64,000 nucleotides of DNA from Nocardioides sp. InS609-2 (GTDB lineage Bacteria; Actinomycetota; Actinomycetes; Propionibacteriales; Nocardioidaceae), in contig NZ_CP060034.1 in assembly GCF_023208195.1 (NCBI RefSeq), positions 1,550,001-1,614,000 of the forward strand, written 5' to 3'. The notes below the pieces were generated by a model. That model ran no database searches. It worked only from the letters and a program-made list of their open reading frames with translations, and was not told the origin of the DNA. Below, in pieces: positions 44,872 to 54,515 of the stretch; position 1 is the stretch's first letter, and every line of letters starts with the position of its first letter. Made by a program: the position numbers and the translations under genes.

Positions 44872-44889
44872 AATTACAGTCGTGTAATT
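44872..44889. promoter_or_regulatory. Inverted repeat in the SpoIID-pyc intergenic region
   Basis: AATTACA (44872-44878) and TGTAATT (44883-44889) flank GTCG. This AT-rich dyad stands out in GC-rich DNA, 89 bp before the pyruvate carboxylase start and 82 bp before the SpoIID start. It could be an operator for either gene; no regulator can be named. Confidence 0.4.
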
Positions 44890-44977
44890 CGTGTTCGATC
44901 GGCACGCGCCTGACCGGAGTACGGACCGGTAACCGGGAATACGGGTGCGGCCGTCCCGGCTCGATAGCCTGCGGCGC

Positions 44978-47900
44978 ATGTTCTCCAAGGTCCTGGTCGC
45001 CAACCGCGGCGAGATCGCCATCCGCGCGTTCCGTGCCGCCTACGAGCTCGGCGCCAGCACGGTCGCGGTCTTCCCGTACGAGGACCGGCTCTCCGAGCAC
45101 CGGCTGCGCGCCGACGAGGCCTACGAGATCGGCGAGCGGGGCCACCCGGTACGGGCCTACCTCGACCCCGACGCGATCGTCGCCGTCGCGGTGCGCGCCG
45201 GCGCCGACGCCATCTACCCCGGCTACGGCTTCCTGTCCGAGAACCCCGGCCTCGCCGAGGCGTGCGCCAACGCCGGCATCACGTTCATCGGTCCGACCGC
45301 CGAGGTGCTGACACTCACCGGCAACAAGGCCCGCGCAATCGCGGCCGCCCGCGCGGCCGGCGTGCCGACTCTCAAGAGCGTCGAGCCCTCCACCGACGTC
45401 GACGCGCTCGTCGAAGCAGCCGAGACGCTGCCGTTCCCCGTCTTCGTCAAGGCCGTCGCGGGAGGTGGCGGCCGTGGCATGCGGCGCGTCGACGACCCGG
45501 CCCAGCTGCGCGAGGCGATCGACACGTGTATGCGCGAGGGCGAGGCCGCGTTCGGCGACCCGACCGTATTCATCGAGCAGGCCGTCGTCGAGCCCCGACA
45601 CATCGAGGTGCAGATCCTGGCCGACGGTGACGGCCACGTCATGCACCTCTTCGAGCGCGACTGCTCGGTGCAGCGCCGCCACCAGAAGGTCGTCGAGATC
45701 GCGCCCGCGCCGCACCTCGACCCCGAGCTCCGCGATCGCATGTGCGCCGATGCCGTGCGCTTCGCCGGCGAGATCGGCTACCGCAACGCCGGCACGGTCG
45801 AGTTCCTGCTCGACCCGGCCGGCAACTACGTCTTCATCGAGATGAACCCGCGCATCCAGGTCGAGCACACTGTCACCGAGGAGATCACCGACGTCGACCT
45901 GGTGCAGAGCCAGATGCGGATCGCCTCCGGCGAGACGCTCGCCGACCTCGGCCTCTCGCAGGACAAGCTGGTCATCCGAGGCGCCGCACTCCAGTGCCGG
46001 ATCACCACCGAGGACCCCGCCAACAGCTTCCGCCCCGACACCGGCAAGATCACGACGTACCGCTCCCCCGGTGGCGCAGGGGTCCGCATCGACGGCGGTA
46101 CGACGTACACCGGCGCCGAGGTCAGCGCACACTTCGACTCCATGCTGGCCAAGCTCACCTGTCGCGGCCGCACGCACGAGCTCGCGGTGCAGAAGGCCCG
46201 GCGCGCGCTCGCGGAGTTCCGCATCCGGGGCGTCTCGACCAACATCGCGTTCCTCCAGGCCGTGCTCGACGACAAGGACTTCGTGGCCGGCCGGGTCACC
46301 ACGTCGTTCATCGAGGAACACCCGCAACTGCTGGCGACGCGTACGTCCGGCGATCGCGGCACCAAGCTGCTGGCCCACCTCGCGCACGTCACCGTCAACC
46401 AGCCACACGGTCCCGCACCGGTCAGCGTCGATCCGGCGAGCAAGCTGCCGCCCGTCGACCTGGCCGTGCCCGCGCCAGACGGCACCCGCCAGCTGCTCCT
46501 GGCGGTCGGGCCCGAGGATTTCGCCCGCCGCCTGCGGGAGCAGAATCAGGTGGCCGTCACCGACACGACCTTCCGCGACGCCCACCAGTCACTGCTCGCG
46601 ACGCGCGTCCGCACGCGTGACCTCCTGCAGGTCGCCGGCCACGTGGCGCGTACGACGCCGCAGCTGTGGTCCGTCGAGGCCTGGGGCGGGGCGACGTACG
46701 ACGTCGCGTTGCGCTTCCTGGCCGAGGACCCATGGGCCCGTCTGGTCGCGCTGCGCCAGGCCGTGCCCAACATCTGCCTCCAGATGCTGCTGCGCGGGCG
46801 CAACACGGTCGGCTACACGCCGTACCCGACGGAGGTCACACATGCCTTCGTGCAGGAGGCGGCGACCTCCGGCATCGACGTGTTCCGCATCTTCGACGCC
46901 CTCAACGATGTCGAGCAGATGCGCCCGGCGATCGAGGCGGTGCGGGCCACCGGCAGCACGGTCGCGGAGGTCGCGCTCTGCTACACCGGCGACCTGTCGA
47001 GCCCCGACGAGACGCTCTACACGCTGGACTACTATCTGACCCTGGCCGAGCGCATCGTCGACGCCGGCGCGCACGTGCTGGCGATCAAGGACATGGCCGG
47101 TCTGCTGCGGGCGCCCGCCGCGCGCACGCTCGTCACCGCACTGCGCGAGCGCTTCGACCTGCCCGTGCACCTGCACACCCACGACACCGCCGGGGGCCAG
47201 CTCGCGACCCTGCTCGCGGCGATCGACGCCGGGGTAGACGCGGTCGACGCCGCAACCGCCCCGATGGCCGGCACCACCTCGCAGCCTCCGCTGTCGGCGC
47301 TCGTCTCGGCGACCGACCACTCCGACCGCGAGACCGGCCTCTCGCTCGACGCGATCTGCGCGCTCGAGCCCTACTGGGAGGCGACCCGCCGCGTCTACGC
47401 GCCGTTCGAGTCCGGACTCCCCTCACCGACCGGCCGCGTCTACACCCACGAGATCCCGGGCGGGCAGCTCTCCAACCTGCGGCAGCAGGCGATCGCGCTG
47501 GGGCTCGGCGAGAAGTTCGAGCAGATCGAGGACATGTACGCCGCGGCCAACGACATCCTCGGCAACGTCGTGAAGGTGACGCCGTCGTCCAAGGTGGTCG
47601 GCGACCTCGCCCTGCACCTGGTGGCGGTCGGCGCCGACCCGGAGGTCTTCGCCGAGAACCCCGAGAAGTTCGACATCCCCGACTCGGTCATCGGCTTCCT
47701 CAACGGCGAGCTGGGCGACCCGCCCGGCGGCTGGCCGGAGCCGTTCCGCACCAAGGCGCTGGCGGGGCGCACCTGGAAGCCGCCGGCGTCCGAGCTGACC
47801 GAGGAGCAGTCGGCCCGGCTCGCCACCCACCCCCGCGAGACGCTCAACGAGCTGCTGTTCCCCGGCCCGACCAAGGAGTTCCGCGAGTCCCGCGCGACGT

Positions 47901-48355
47901 ACGGCGACGTGTCGGCCCTGCCGACGCTCACCTACCTCTACGGGCTGCGCCAGGGCGAGGAGATCGAGGTCGAGATCGCCGAGGGCAAGCGCATCCTGTT
48001 CGGCGTACAGGCGATCAGCGAGCCCGACGAGCGCGGCTACCGCACCCTGATGGCCACCATCAACGGCCAACTGCGCCCGGTCTCGGTGCGCGACACGTCG
48101 GTCGCCTCGCAGGTCACCACGGCAGAGAGGGCCGACCCGTCGGTGCCCGGCCAGGTCGCCGCGCCGTTCCAGGGCGCGGTGACGCCCGTGGTGGCCGAGG
48201 GTGACACCGTCGCGATCGGTGACACCGTCGCGACCATCGAGGCGATGAAGATGGAGGCCGCCATCACCGCCCCGATCGCCGGCACGGTGAAGCGGCTCGC
48301 CATCACCTCCACGCAGGGCGTCGAGGGTGGCGACCTGGTGCTCGTCCTGGAGTAG
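44978..48355 (+). CDS. pyc: Pyruvate carboxylase
   Basis: 1125 aa single-chain enzyme making oxaloacetate from pyruvate, bicarbonate and ATP. Biotin carboxylase (about 1-455): KVLVANRGEIAIRAFRAAYE, GYGFLSENPGLAE, KAVAGGGGRGMRRV. Carboxyltransferase (about 520-820): TDTTFRDAHQSLLATRVRTR, GGATYDVALRFLAEDPW, IKDMAGLLRAPAA and LHTHDTAGGQLATL. BCCP (about 1050-1125) with biotinyl Lys near residue 1091 in IEAMKMEAAI. ATG 44978 is 7 nt after TAGCCT (leaderless-type). It supplies anaplerotic oxaloacetate and needs BirA. Confidence 0.97.
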   Translation: MFSKVLVANRGEIAIRAFRAAYELGASTVAVFPYEDRLSEHRLRADEAYEIGERGHPVRAYLDPDAIVAVAVRAGADAIYPGYGFLSENPGLAEACANAGITFIGPTAEVLTLTGNKARAIAAARAAGVPTLKSVEPSTDVDALVEAAETLPFPVFVKAVAGGGGRGMRRVDDPAQLREAIDTCMREGEAAFGDPTVFIEQAVVEPRHIEVQILADGDGHVMHLFERDCSVQRRHQKVVEIAPAPHLDPELRDRMCADAVRFAGEIGYRNAGTVEFLLDPAGNYVFIEMNPRIQVEHTVTEEITDVDLVQSQMRIASGETLADLGLSQDKLVIRGAALQCRITTEDPANSFRPDTGKITTYRSPGGAGVRIDGGTTYTGAEVSAHFDSMLAKLTCRGRTHELAVQKARRALAEFRIRGVSTNIAFLQAVLDDKDFVAGRVTTSFIEEHPQLLATRTSGDRGTKLLAHLAHVTVNQPHGPAPVSVDPASKLPPVDLAVPAPDGTRQLLLAVGPEDFARRLREQNQVAVTDTTFRDAHQSLLATRVRTRDLLQVAGHVARTTPQLWSVEAWGGATYDVALRFLAEDPWARLVALRQAVPNICLQMLLRGRNTVGYTPYPTEVTHAFVQEAATSGIDVFRIFDALNDVEQMRPAIEAVRATGSTVAEVALCYTGDLSSPDETLYTLDYYLTLAERIVDAGAHVLAIKDMAGLLRAPAARTLVTALRERFDLPVHLHTHDTAGGQLATLLAAIDAGVDAVDAATAPMAGTTSQPPLSALVSATDHSDRETGLSLDAICALEPYWEATRRVYAPFESGLPSPTGRVYTHEIPGGQLSNLRQQAIALGLGEKFEQIEDMYAAANDILGNVVKVTPSSKVVGDLALHLVAVGADPEVFAENPEKFDIPDSVIGFLNGELGDPPGGWPEPFRTKALAGRTWKPPASELTEEQSARLATHPRETLNELLFPGPTKEFRESRATYGDVSALPTLTYLYGLRQGEEIEVEIAEGKRILFGVQAISEPDERGYRTLMATINGQLRPVSVRDTSVASQVTTAERADPSVPGQVAAPFQGAVTPVVAEGDTVAIGDTVATIEAMKMEAAITAPIAGTVKRLAITSTQGVEGGDLVLVLE

Positions 48356-48389
48356 GTTGGCCCGTCAGACCGCTTCGGGGGGGTTCGGC

Positions 48390-49058
48390 ATGGGGATCTT
48401 CGGACGGCGCAAGGCCGCCAAGCAGGCGGCGATCGAGCTCTTTCGCGCCAGGCGGCACTACCTGCGCGACGACGTCACGGCCTTCGGCGAGCAGCTCAGC
48501 GAGCTCCACGTCGACACGCTGACGACGCCCCTCGACGGGGACACCCAGGACGTCTACCGCCACGCCCTGGAGTCGTACGAGCGAGCCAAGGCTGCCTTGA
48601 GGGCGGCCGAGGACGCCGACGGCCTCGGGCTCGTGGTCACCGCCCTCGTCGAGGGCCGCTACCAGGCCGCGTGCGTGCTGGCGACGTCGGTCGGCGGCCC
48701 GATGCCCCAGCGACTGCCCGAGTGCTTCTTCAACCCGCAGCACGGGCCATCGAGCATCACGGTGCGCTGGACCCCGCCCGGCGGCACCGAGCGCGAGGTA
48801 GCCGTCTGCGCGTCCGATGCCAACCGGCTGGCCCGCGGCGAGGATCCGGCGGTGCGCATGGTGCGGGTCGGCGACCGGTGGGTGCCGTTCTTCGGCGGCC
48901 ACCGGAGCTCGTACTTCCCGGTGCTGGTGGACCCCGATGCGATCAACAACGGCGCCGGGCACGCCCGAGGTCAGGCGATGAGGTGCGGCTGGATGCCGAC
49001 CGGTGGCGAGGGTGCTGGCCTGGGTGGCAACACAGCGGGATTCGGCGGCGGGGGCTAG
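48390..49058 (+). CDS. Hypothetical protein
   Basis: 222 aa, no family recognised. The N-terminal 95 residues are helical (FGRRKAAKQAAIELFRARRH, ALESYERAKAALRAAED). The C-terminal half contains FFNPQHGPSSITVRWTPPGG and a HRSSYFPVLVDPDAINNGAG segment, and ends in a Gly-rich tail (GNTAGFGGGG). This Gly/metazincin-like tail style is seen in cytosolic actinobacterial proteins of unknown role. The ATG at 48390 is 35 bp after pyc with a G-rich stretch upstream. No signal peptide. Confidence 0.72.
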   Translation: MGIFGRRKAAKQAAIELFRARRHYLRDDVTAFGEQLSELHVDTLTTPLDGDTQDVYRHALESYERAKAALRAAEDADGLGLVVTALVEGRYQAACVLATSVGGPMPQRLPECFFNPQHGPSSITVRWTPPGGTEREVAVCASDANRLARGEDPAVRMVRVGDRWVPFFGGHRSSYFPVLVDPDAINNGAGHARGQAMRCGWMPTGGEGAGLGGNTAGFGGGG

Positions 49059-49062
49059 TCCC

Positions 49063-50457
49063 TCAGACCCGGTGCATCCTGCGCGCGGCCTCGGCGATCG
49101 AGCCGCTCATCGACGGGTAGACAGTGAACGCATGCGCCAACTGGTCTGCGGTCAGCGACTCGGCCACCGCGATCGAGACCGGGTGGATCAGCTCCGAGGC
49201 GCGCGGGCCGACGACGACGCCGCCCACCACGACGCCGGTGCCGGGTCGGCAGAAGAGCTTCACGAAGCCGTCGCGCACGCCCTGCATCTTGGCGCGCGGG
49301 TTGCCGGCCATCGGCAGCATCACCGTCTCGCACACGATCTCGCCTGCCTCGACGGCCTTCTGCGACCAGCCGACGGTCGCGATCTCGGGGGCGGTGAAGA
49401 CGTTGGAGGAGACCTTCTTCAGGTCCAACGGCGCCACGGCGTCGCCGAGGAAGTGCCACATCGCGATCCGGCCCTGCATGGCGGCGACGGAGGCGAGCAT
49501 GAGCACTCCGGTGCAGTCGCCCGCGGCGTACACACCCCGTGCGGAGGTGCGTGAGACGCGGTCGACCGTGATGAAGCCGCCCTCGTCGACCTCGACGCCG
49601 GCCTCCTCGAGGCCGAGGTCGGCGGTCTTGGGCACCGAGCCGAGGGCGAGGATGCAGTGCGAGCCCTGCACGGTGCGGCCGTCGGTGAGCGTGACGGTCA
49701 CGGTGTCGCCGTCGCGGGTGACCGACTCCATCCGCGACTTCGAGAGCACCTTCATGCCGCGCCGGGTCGAGACCTCCTCGAGCACGGCGGACGCGTCGGC
49801 GTCCTCGCCGGGCAGCACCCGGTCGCGCGAGGAGACGAGGGTGACGTCGATGCCGAGCGCGAGGTAGGCGGAGGCGAACTCAGCGCCGGTGACACCGGAC
49901 CCGACGACGATCAGATTCTCGGGCACGTCGTCGACGTCGTACACCTGTTCCCAGGTCAGGATCCGCTCGCCGTCGGGCTGGGCCGAGGGCAGGGTGCGGG
50001 GCGCGGCGCCGGTCGCGAGGAGTACGGCGTCGGCCTCGATGGTCTCTTCGCCACCGTCGTTCAGCGTGACGTGCACTCGGTCGGCGCCGGCCAGGCGACC
50101 GCGGCCGCGGACGACCCGGACGTCTTCCTTCTCGAGTCGGCGGGCGATGTCGGACGACTGGTCGGCGGCGAGCTGCTTGACCCGGGCGTTGACTCGCGCC
50201 AGATCGACCTGGATGGTCGTGGCGGCGTCGCCCTCGTGGTCGCGGAAGTTGACCCCGAGCTCGGCGGCCGAGGCCACCTCGGTCATCAGCTCGGCGGTTG
50301 CGATCAGGGTCTTGCTCGGCACGCAGTCGGTGAGCACGGCGGAGCCACCGATGCCATCGCTGTCGACGACGGTGACCCGCGCGCCCAGCTGAGCCGCGAC
50401 CAGGGCCGACTCGTAGCCGCCCGGGCCGCCCCCGACGATGACGACGTGCTCACTCAT
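49063..50457 (-). CDS. NAD(P)H-quinone dehydrogenase (Rv3303c-like flavoprotein)
   Basis: 464 aa, disulfide-reductase superfamily: EHVVIVGGGPGGYESALVAA (FAD), LIVVGSGVTGAEFASAYLAL (NAD(P)H) and GVYAAGDCTGVLMLASVAAM. At the redox site the sequence is GGSAVLTDCVPSKT, so only one Cys of the CxxxxC disulfide remains. The mycobacterial protein Rv3303c (LpdA) also lacks the pair and reduces quinones, not lipoamide. ATG 50457 with GAGAGG 6 nt upstream is preferred over ATG 50463. It lies downstream of a true lipoamide dehydrogenase gene on the same strand. Confidence 0.9.
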   Translation of the reverse strand: MSEHVVIVGGGPGGYESALVAAQLGARVTVVDSDGIGGSAVLTDCVPSKTLIATAELMTEVASAAELGVNFRDHEGDAATTIQVDLARVNARVKQLAADQSSDIARRLEKEDVRVVRGRGRLAGADRVHVTLNDGGEETIEADAVLLATGAAPRTLPSAQPDGERILTWEQVYDVDDVPENLIVVGSGVTGAEFASAYLALGIDVTLVSSRDRVLPGEDADASAVLEEVSTRRGMKVLSKSRMESVTRDGDTVTVTLTDGRTVQGSHCILALGSVPKTADLGLEEAGVEVDEGGFITVDRVSRTSARGVYAAGDCTGVLMLASVAAMQGRIAMWHFLGDAVAPLDLKKVSSNVFTAPEIATVGWSQKAVEAGEIVCETVMLPMAGNPRAKMQGVRDGFVKLFCRPGTGVVVGGVVVGPRASELIHPVSIAVAESLTADQLAHAFTVYPSMSGSIAEAARRMHRV

Positions 50458-50532
50458 GGGCATCCTCTCAGGTCAACGGGTCTCGACATGTCGGACCACG
50501 GCTTCATCCCTCAGCCACGCCGACTGCTCGTC

Positions 50533-51936
50533 TCAGAAGTTGATCATGTGGCCGGCAATGCCGTGCACGGATTCCTTGACGGCCTCGGCCAGCGTCGGGT
50601 GGGCGAAGATGTTGCGCGCAACCTCGTCGGCGGTGAGGTCCCACTGCTGGGCCAGGGTGAGCACCGGCAACAGCTCGGTGACGTCGGGGCCGATCATGTG
50701 GGCACCGAGGATCTCGTTGTACGTCGCGTCGGCGACCACCTTCACGAAGCCGACCGCGTCGCCGAGCCCCTGCGCCTTGCCGTTGGCCGAGAAGGGGAAC
50801 GTGGCCGTCTTGACGTCGTACCCCTTGTCCTTGGCCTGCTGCTCGGAGTAGCCGAACGAGCCGATCTGCGGCTGGCAGAACGTGGCCCGCGGGATCATGT
50901 CGAAGTTGATCTCCTGGGTGTCCTCACCGGCGATGGTCTCGGCGGTGACGATGCCCATCGCCTCGGCGGCGTGGGCCAGCATCATCTTGCCGGTGACGTC
51001 ACCGATGGCGTAGACGTTGGCGACGTTGGTGCGGCCGCGGGCGTCGACCTCGATGGCACCGCGGTCGGTGACCTTGACGCCGAGCGCGTCGAGGCCGTAG
51101 CCCTCGATGCGCGGTGAGAAGCCGAACGCGGCCAGCATCTTGTCGGCCTCGATGACCTGCGCGTCGCCACCGTCGGCGGGGCTGACGGTGACCCGGACAC
51201 CGGAGCCGGTGTCCTCGACCTGGTCGACCTTTGTCTTGAGCATGACCTTCACGCCGAGCTTCTTGTAGTGCTTCAGCAGCTCCTTGGACACGTCGGCGTC
51301 CTCGGTGGGCACCATCCGGTCGAGGAACTCCACGATCGTCACGTCGACGCCGAAGTTCTTCATCACGTAGGCGAACTCGACGCCGATCGCGCCGGAGCCG
51401 CCGATGATGATCGAGCCGGGGAGGTTCTCGTCGAGGATCTGCTCCTCGTAGGTCACGACGTTGTCGCTGACCGACATGCCCGGGAGCATCCGCACCGTGG
51501 CGCCAGTCGCGATGATGAGGTCGGTGAAGGTGTACGACGCGGTCTCACCGTCGGACTTCTTCACGTCGACGCTCGTGCCGCTGGTGAGCGTGCCCCAGCC
51601 GTCGATCTCGGTGATCTTGTTCTTCTTCATCAGGAAGTGGACGCCCTTGACGATGCCCGCGCTGACCTGGCGCGACCGCTTGTGCGTCGGCCCGAACGCC
51701 ATCGTGGCGTCGCCCTCGATGCCGAACTTCTCCTTCTCGTGCGCGAGCACGTGCGCGAGCTCGGCGTTCTTGAGAAGGGCCTTCGACGGGATGCAGCCGA
51801 CGTTGAGGCAGACACCGCCCCAGTACTTGTCCTCGATCACGGCGACCGACTTGCCGAGCTGGGCGGCGCGGATAGCGGCGACGTACCCTCCGGGTCCGGC
51901 GCCGAGGACGATGACATCGAAGTGGGATTCGCTCAC
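50533..51936 (-). CDS. lpdA: Dihydrolipoyl dehydrogenase
   Basis: 467 aa E3 component shared by pyruvate and 2-oxoglutarate dehydrogenase complexes; it reoxidises dihydrolipoamide with NAD+. FAD motif [20 protein letters not shown], intact redox disulfide [19 protein letters not shown] motif [20 protein letters not shown], and the C-terminal His-Glu dyad in [16 protein letters not shown]. The second of two consecutive GTG codons (51936) is 6 nt after TAGGCT and is taken as the leaderless start. No E1/E2 genes in the window. Confidence 0.96.
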   Translation of the reverse strand: MSESHFDVIVLGAGPGGYVAAIRAAQLGKSVAVIEDKYWGGVCLNVGCIPSKALLKNAELAHVLAHEKEKFGIEGDATMAFGPTHKRSRQVSAGIVKGVHFLMKKNKITEIDGWGTLTSGTSVDVKKSDGETASYTFTDLIIATGATVRMLPGMSVSDNVVTYEEQILDENLPGSIIIGGSGAIGVEFAYVMKNFGVDVTIVEFLDRMVPTEDADVSKELLKHYKKLGVKVMLKTKVDQVEDTGSGVRVTVSPADGGDAQVIEADKMLAAFGFSPRIEGYGLDALGVKVTDRGAIEVDARGRTNVANVYAIGDVTGKMMLAHAAEAMGIVTAETIAGEDTQEINFDMIPRATFCQPQIGSFGYSEQQAKDKGYDVKTATFPFSANGKAQGLGDAVGFVKVVADATYNEILGAHMIGPDVTELLPVLTLAQQWDLTADEVARNIFAHPTLAEAVKESVHGIAGHMINF

Positions 51937-52009
51937 CACTGCAGCCTATTGCCCGCCGGGGCAGACCCGCGAGCCGGTCTGCGGGCGAGGCGACGGATAC
52001 CCTCACCCC

Positions 52010-52462
52010 GTGACGCTCTACGCCGCATACGGGACGAACCTCGACCCCGCCCAGATGAGCGACCGCTGCCCGCACTCGCCATTGCACACCACGGGGTGGC
52101 TGACCGGCTGGCGGCTGACGTTCGGCGGCGAGGAGCACGGCTGGGACGGCGCGCTGCCGACCATCGTCGAGGACCCGATCGACCAGGTCTTCGTCGCCGT
52201 GTACGACGTCACGCCGGAGGACGAGACCGCGCTGGACGGCTGGGAGAGCGCCGACACCGGGCTCTACCGCAAGACCAAGGTGCGCGTCTCGACGATGAAC
52301 GGCGAGCTGCTGGTGTGGGCCTACGTGCTCGACGCCTACGAGGGTGGCCTGCCGTCGGCCTCGCTGCTCGGGCTGCTGGCCAACGCCGCCGAGGCGGCCG
52401 ACGCACCGGTCGACTACGTCGCCGGGTTGCGGCGTCGTACCTGCCGCTCGACGGGGCTGTAG
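52010..52462 (+). CDS. Gamma-glutamylcyclotransferase family protein
   Basis: 150 aa GGCT fold: LYAAYGTNLDPAQMSDRCPH with the YGTNL substrate loop at the N-terminus, LTGWRLTFGG, and YDVTPEDETALDGWES with the probable catalytic Glu. Such enzymes release 5-oxoproline from gamma-glutamyl compounds, though many bacterial members are uncharacterised. The GTG at 52010 is 6 nt after TACCCT (leaderless-type). It converges with the GNAT gene with a 1-bp gap. Confidence 0.88.
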   Translation: MTLYAAYGTNLDPAQMSDRCPHSPLHTTGWLTGWRLTFGGEEHGWDGALPTIVEDPIDQVFVAVYDVTPEDETALDGWESADTGLYRKTKVRVSTMNGELLVWAYVLDAYEGGLPSASLLGLLANAAEAADAPVDYVAGLRRRTCRSTGL

Positions 52463-52463
52463 G

Positions 52464-53027
52464 TCACGCCTGCGCGGGAGCCCACTCGTCGCGCAGGATC
52501 CCGAAGACCGCGGTGTCGGTCCACTCACCCTTGTTCAACCAGTCCTGACGCAGGTGCGCCTCCTGGCGCAGCCCCAGCCGCTCGCACAGGCGCGCGGAGG
52601 CCGCGTTGCGCGGGTCGAGCTGGGCCGTGATGCGGTGCAGCCCGTAGTGGTCGAAGCCGACGTCGACCATGGCGCGCGCCGCCTCGGTGGCCAGGCCACG
52701 ACCGGCAACGTCGGGGTGGAAGACCCAACCGATCTCGGCCTTGGACACCTCGCGGCCGCGCAGGATCAGCAGCACGTGGCCGACGTGGCGGCCGTCGAGC
52801 TCGGCGATCAGCCAGAGCGGCTGGCCGTCCTCTTGCGGGTCGACGCGGGTCGCCCACCCTTCGACCCTGGTTCGGCAGTCCTCGAGCGACACGGGCTCGT
52901 GCAGGAGGTAGCGGCACACCTCCGCGTCGGAGAAGTAGGAGTGCAGCGGCTCCGCGTCGTCCGGGCGGGTGGCACGCAGCACGAGGCGCTCGGTGGTGAT
53001 CGGCAGCGTGGGTGCGGTGAAGGTCAC
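52464..53027 (-). CDS. GNAT family N-acetyltransferase (RimJ/RimL type)
   Basis: 187 aa. Typical N-terminus LPITTERLVLRATRPDDAEP, central EIGWVFHPDVAGRGLATEAA (acetyl-CoA pyrophosphate loop) and ITAQLDPRNAASARLCERLG followed by EWTDTAVFGIL. RimJ/RimL-like enzymes acetylate protein N-termini or small amines. The GTG at 53027 is 7 nt after TAGGGT. It is downstream of the DUF2252 gene, 116 bp apart. Confidence 0.92.
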   Translation of the reverse strand: MTFTAPTLPITTERLVLRATRPDDAEPLHSYFSDAEVCRYLLHEPVSLEDCRTRVEGWATRVDPQEDGQPLWLIAELDGRHVGHVLLILRGREVSKAEIGWVFHPDVAGRGLATEAARAMVDVGFDHYGLHRITAQLDPRNAASARLCERLGLRQEAHLRQDWLNKGEWTDTAVFGILRDEWAPAQA

Positions 53028-53117
53028 GGCCGCCACCCTAGGGGCGGGGCTCCACCCCGGCTGACCTTCTCCCTCTCGTAGATCTCCCGCAACGGAGCGT
53101 CGATGTCGGCGGAGAGG

Positions 53118-53141
53118 CGACGGGGCGACGGGGCGACGGGG
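53118..53141. repeat. Three tandem CGACGGGG units
   Basis: The 8-bp unit CGACGGGG occurs three times without interruption in the gap just after the DUF2252 stop. It is probably replication slippage in GC-rich DNA; no function is suggested. Confidence 0.7.
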
Positions 53142-53143
53142 CC

Positions 53144-54463
53144 TCATGTCGCGCTGATGCCGATGTCGCCTTCACGGAAGGCGCCGACGAAGAGCGCGTG
53201 GTCGTCGCGCACGCGGTCGGCGTAGGCGAGCCCCCACTCCACGACGTACTCGGTGAACTCCTTGCGGCGGCCCTCGAGCGTCTGCGCGATGACCTCCTCG
53301 ACCTGGAAGTCGACGAGGTCCTGGCTGCTGTCCTCGTCGGAGGCGCAGTGGATCTTCGCGGTCGCCCGGCCGAGCTGGTCCACGACGGTCGCGATGTCGG
53401 ACGGGTCGTTGAGGCCGCCCCAGTCGAGATCCACCTCGTACGGCGACACCTCGGCGACGACGTACCCGACACCGTCGAGGCTGGTGTGCCCCAGCAGCGG
53501 GTCGGTGTGCACCTGCAGCGCCCGCTGGCTGACGACGGTGCGGTGGCCCTCGTGCTCGAAGTAGCCGTCGAAGGCCTTCGAGTCGACGAACCGGCTCAGC
53601 GCCGGGATGTTGGCCTGCTTGATCGAGAGCACTACGTCGTTGTCGAGGGCCTGGCTGTAGCCCTCGACGAGCACGTTGTACGCCGGCAGCCCGGCGCTGC
53701 CGATGCCGAACCCGGATTTCCCGACGACGTCACGCAGCTCGTAGAACAGCTCACGGTCGAAGCGCTTCGACTCCGGGATGGTCTCGAGGTAGCCCTCGAA
53801 CGCCTTCACGACCTTGGCGCGCTCGGCCCTGCCGAGGCTGCGTACGGACGCGTCGCCGGAGAAGCGACGCACGCCGTCGTGGAGCTCGGTCATGCCGTCG
53901 AGCAGGTCGGCCCGCTTGATGTGGCGGGCCGCGACCAGGGCCTCGAGCACCGCACCGGTGCTGTTGTCGAGCTGGAGGGCGAAGTCGTCGTCGTCCACGC
54001 TCTCGCGGTAGTGGTTGATCTGGGTGAGGTAGGCGCGTACGTAGCGGGCGATCAGCTGTCGCACGGTCTCCTCTGGCAGCGCCTTCTGCCAGCCGACGAG
54101 TGCGAGGCTGGCGGCAAAGCGTTGGAGATCCCACGTGTAGTGGCCGAGGTAGGCCTCGTCGAAGTCGTTGACGTCGAAGACGAGGAAGCCGTCGGAGTTG
54201 AGGTAGGTACCGAAGTTCTCGACGTGCAGGTCGCCATGGATCCAGATGCGCGAGCACGTGTCGTCGACGTACTCGTCGGGCTCCTCACTCACGTCGGCAT
54301 AGAACAGGCAGGCCGAGCCGCGGTAGAAGGCGTGCGGGTCGGCGGCCATCTTGCGGTACTTCGTCCGGAAGGCGACCGGGTCGGCCTCCATGAGGGGCGC
54401 GAAGGCGTCGCCGAGCGACCCCACGATCAGGTCGGCGCGGGCACGGGCATCGGCGTCAGTCAC
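53144..54463 (-). CDS. DUF2252 family protein (kinase-like fold)
   Basis: 439 aa. The DUF2252 signature RIWIHGDLHVENFGTYLNSD (about residues 73-92) and VFDVNDFDEAYLGHYTWDL resemble the catalytic HxDxxxxN and DFD loops of aminoglycoside phosphotransferase-like kinases. FYRGSACLFYADV and FGIGSAGLPAYNVLVEGYSQ are other conserved family blocks. Biochemical role unknown. The GTG at 54463 is 7 nt after TAGGGT. It is divergent from punA, which has its own leaderless-type promoter (gap 52 bp). Confidence 0.9.
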   Translation of the reverse strand: MTDADARARADLIVGSLGDAFAPLMEADPVAFRTKYRKMAADPHAFYRGSACLFYADVSEEPDEYVDDTCSRIWIHGDLHVENFGTYLNSDGFLVFDVNDFDEAYLGHYTWDLQRFAASLALVGWQKALPEETVRQLIARYVRAYLTQINHYRESVDDDDFALQLDNSTGAVLEALVAARHIKRADLLDGMTELHDGVRRFSGDASVRSLGRAERAKVVKAFEGYLETIPESKRFDRELFYELRDVVGKSGFGIGSAGLPAYNVLVEGYSQALDNDVVLSIKQANIPALSRFVDSKAFDGYFEHEGHRTVVSQRALQVHTDPLLGHTSLDGVGYVVAEVSPYEVDLDWGGLNDPSDIATVVDQLGRATAKIHCASDEDSSQDLVDFQVEEVIAQTLEGRRKEFTEYVVEWGLAYADRVRDDHALFVGAFREGDIGISAT

Positions 54464-54515
54464 GCTTGCGACCCTACGTTGGGCGATTTGGTGGGCGCGG
54501 TTCTAGAGTCGGCGC

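Noticed and set aside
53118..53141. Tandem CGACGGGG units as a regulatory repeat
   Set aside because: Only three units between two same-strand genes with no promoter role; slippage is sufficient.
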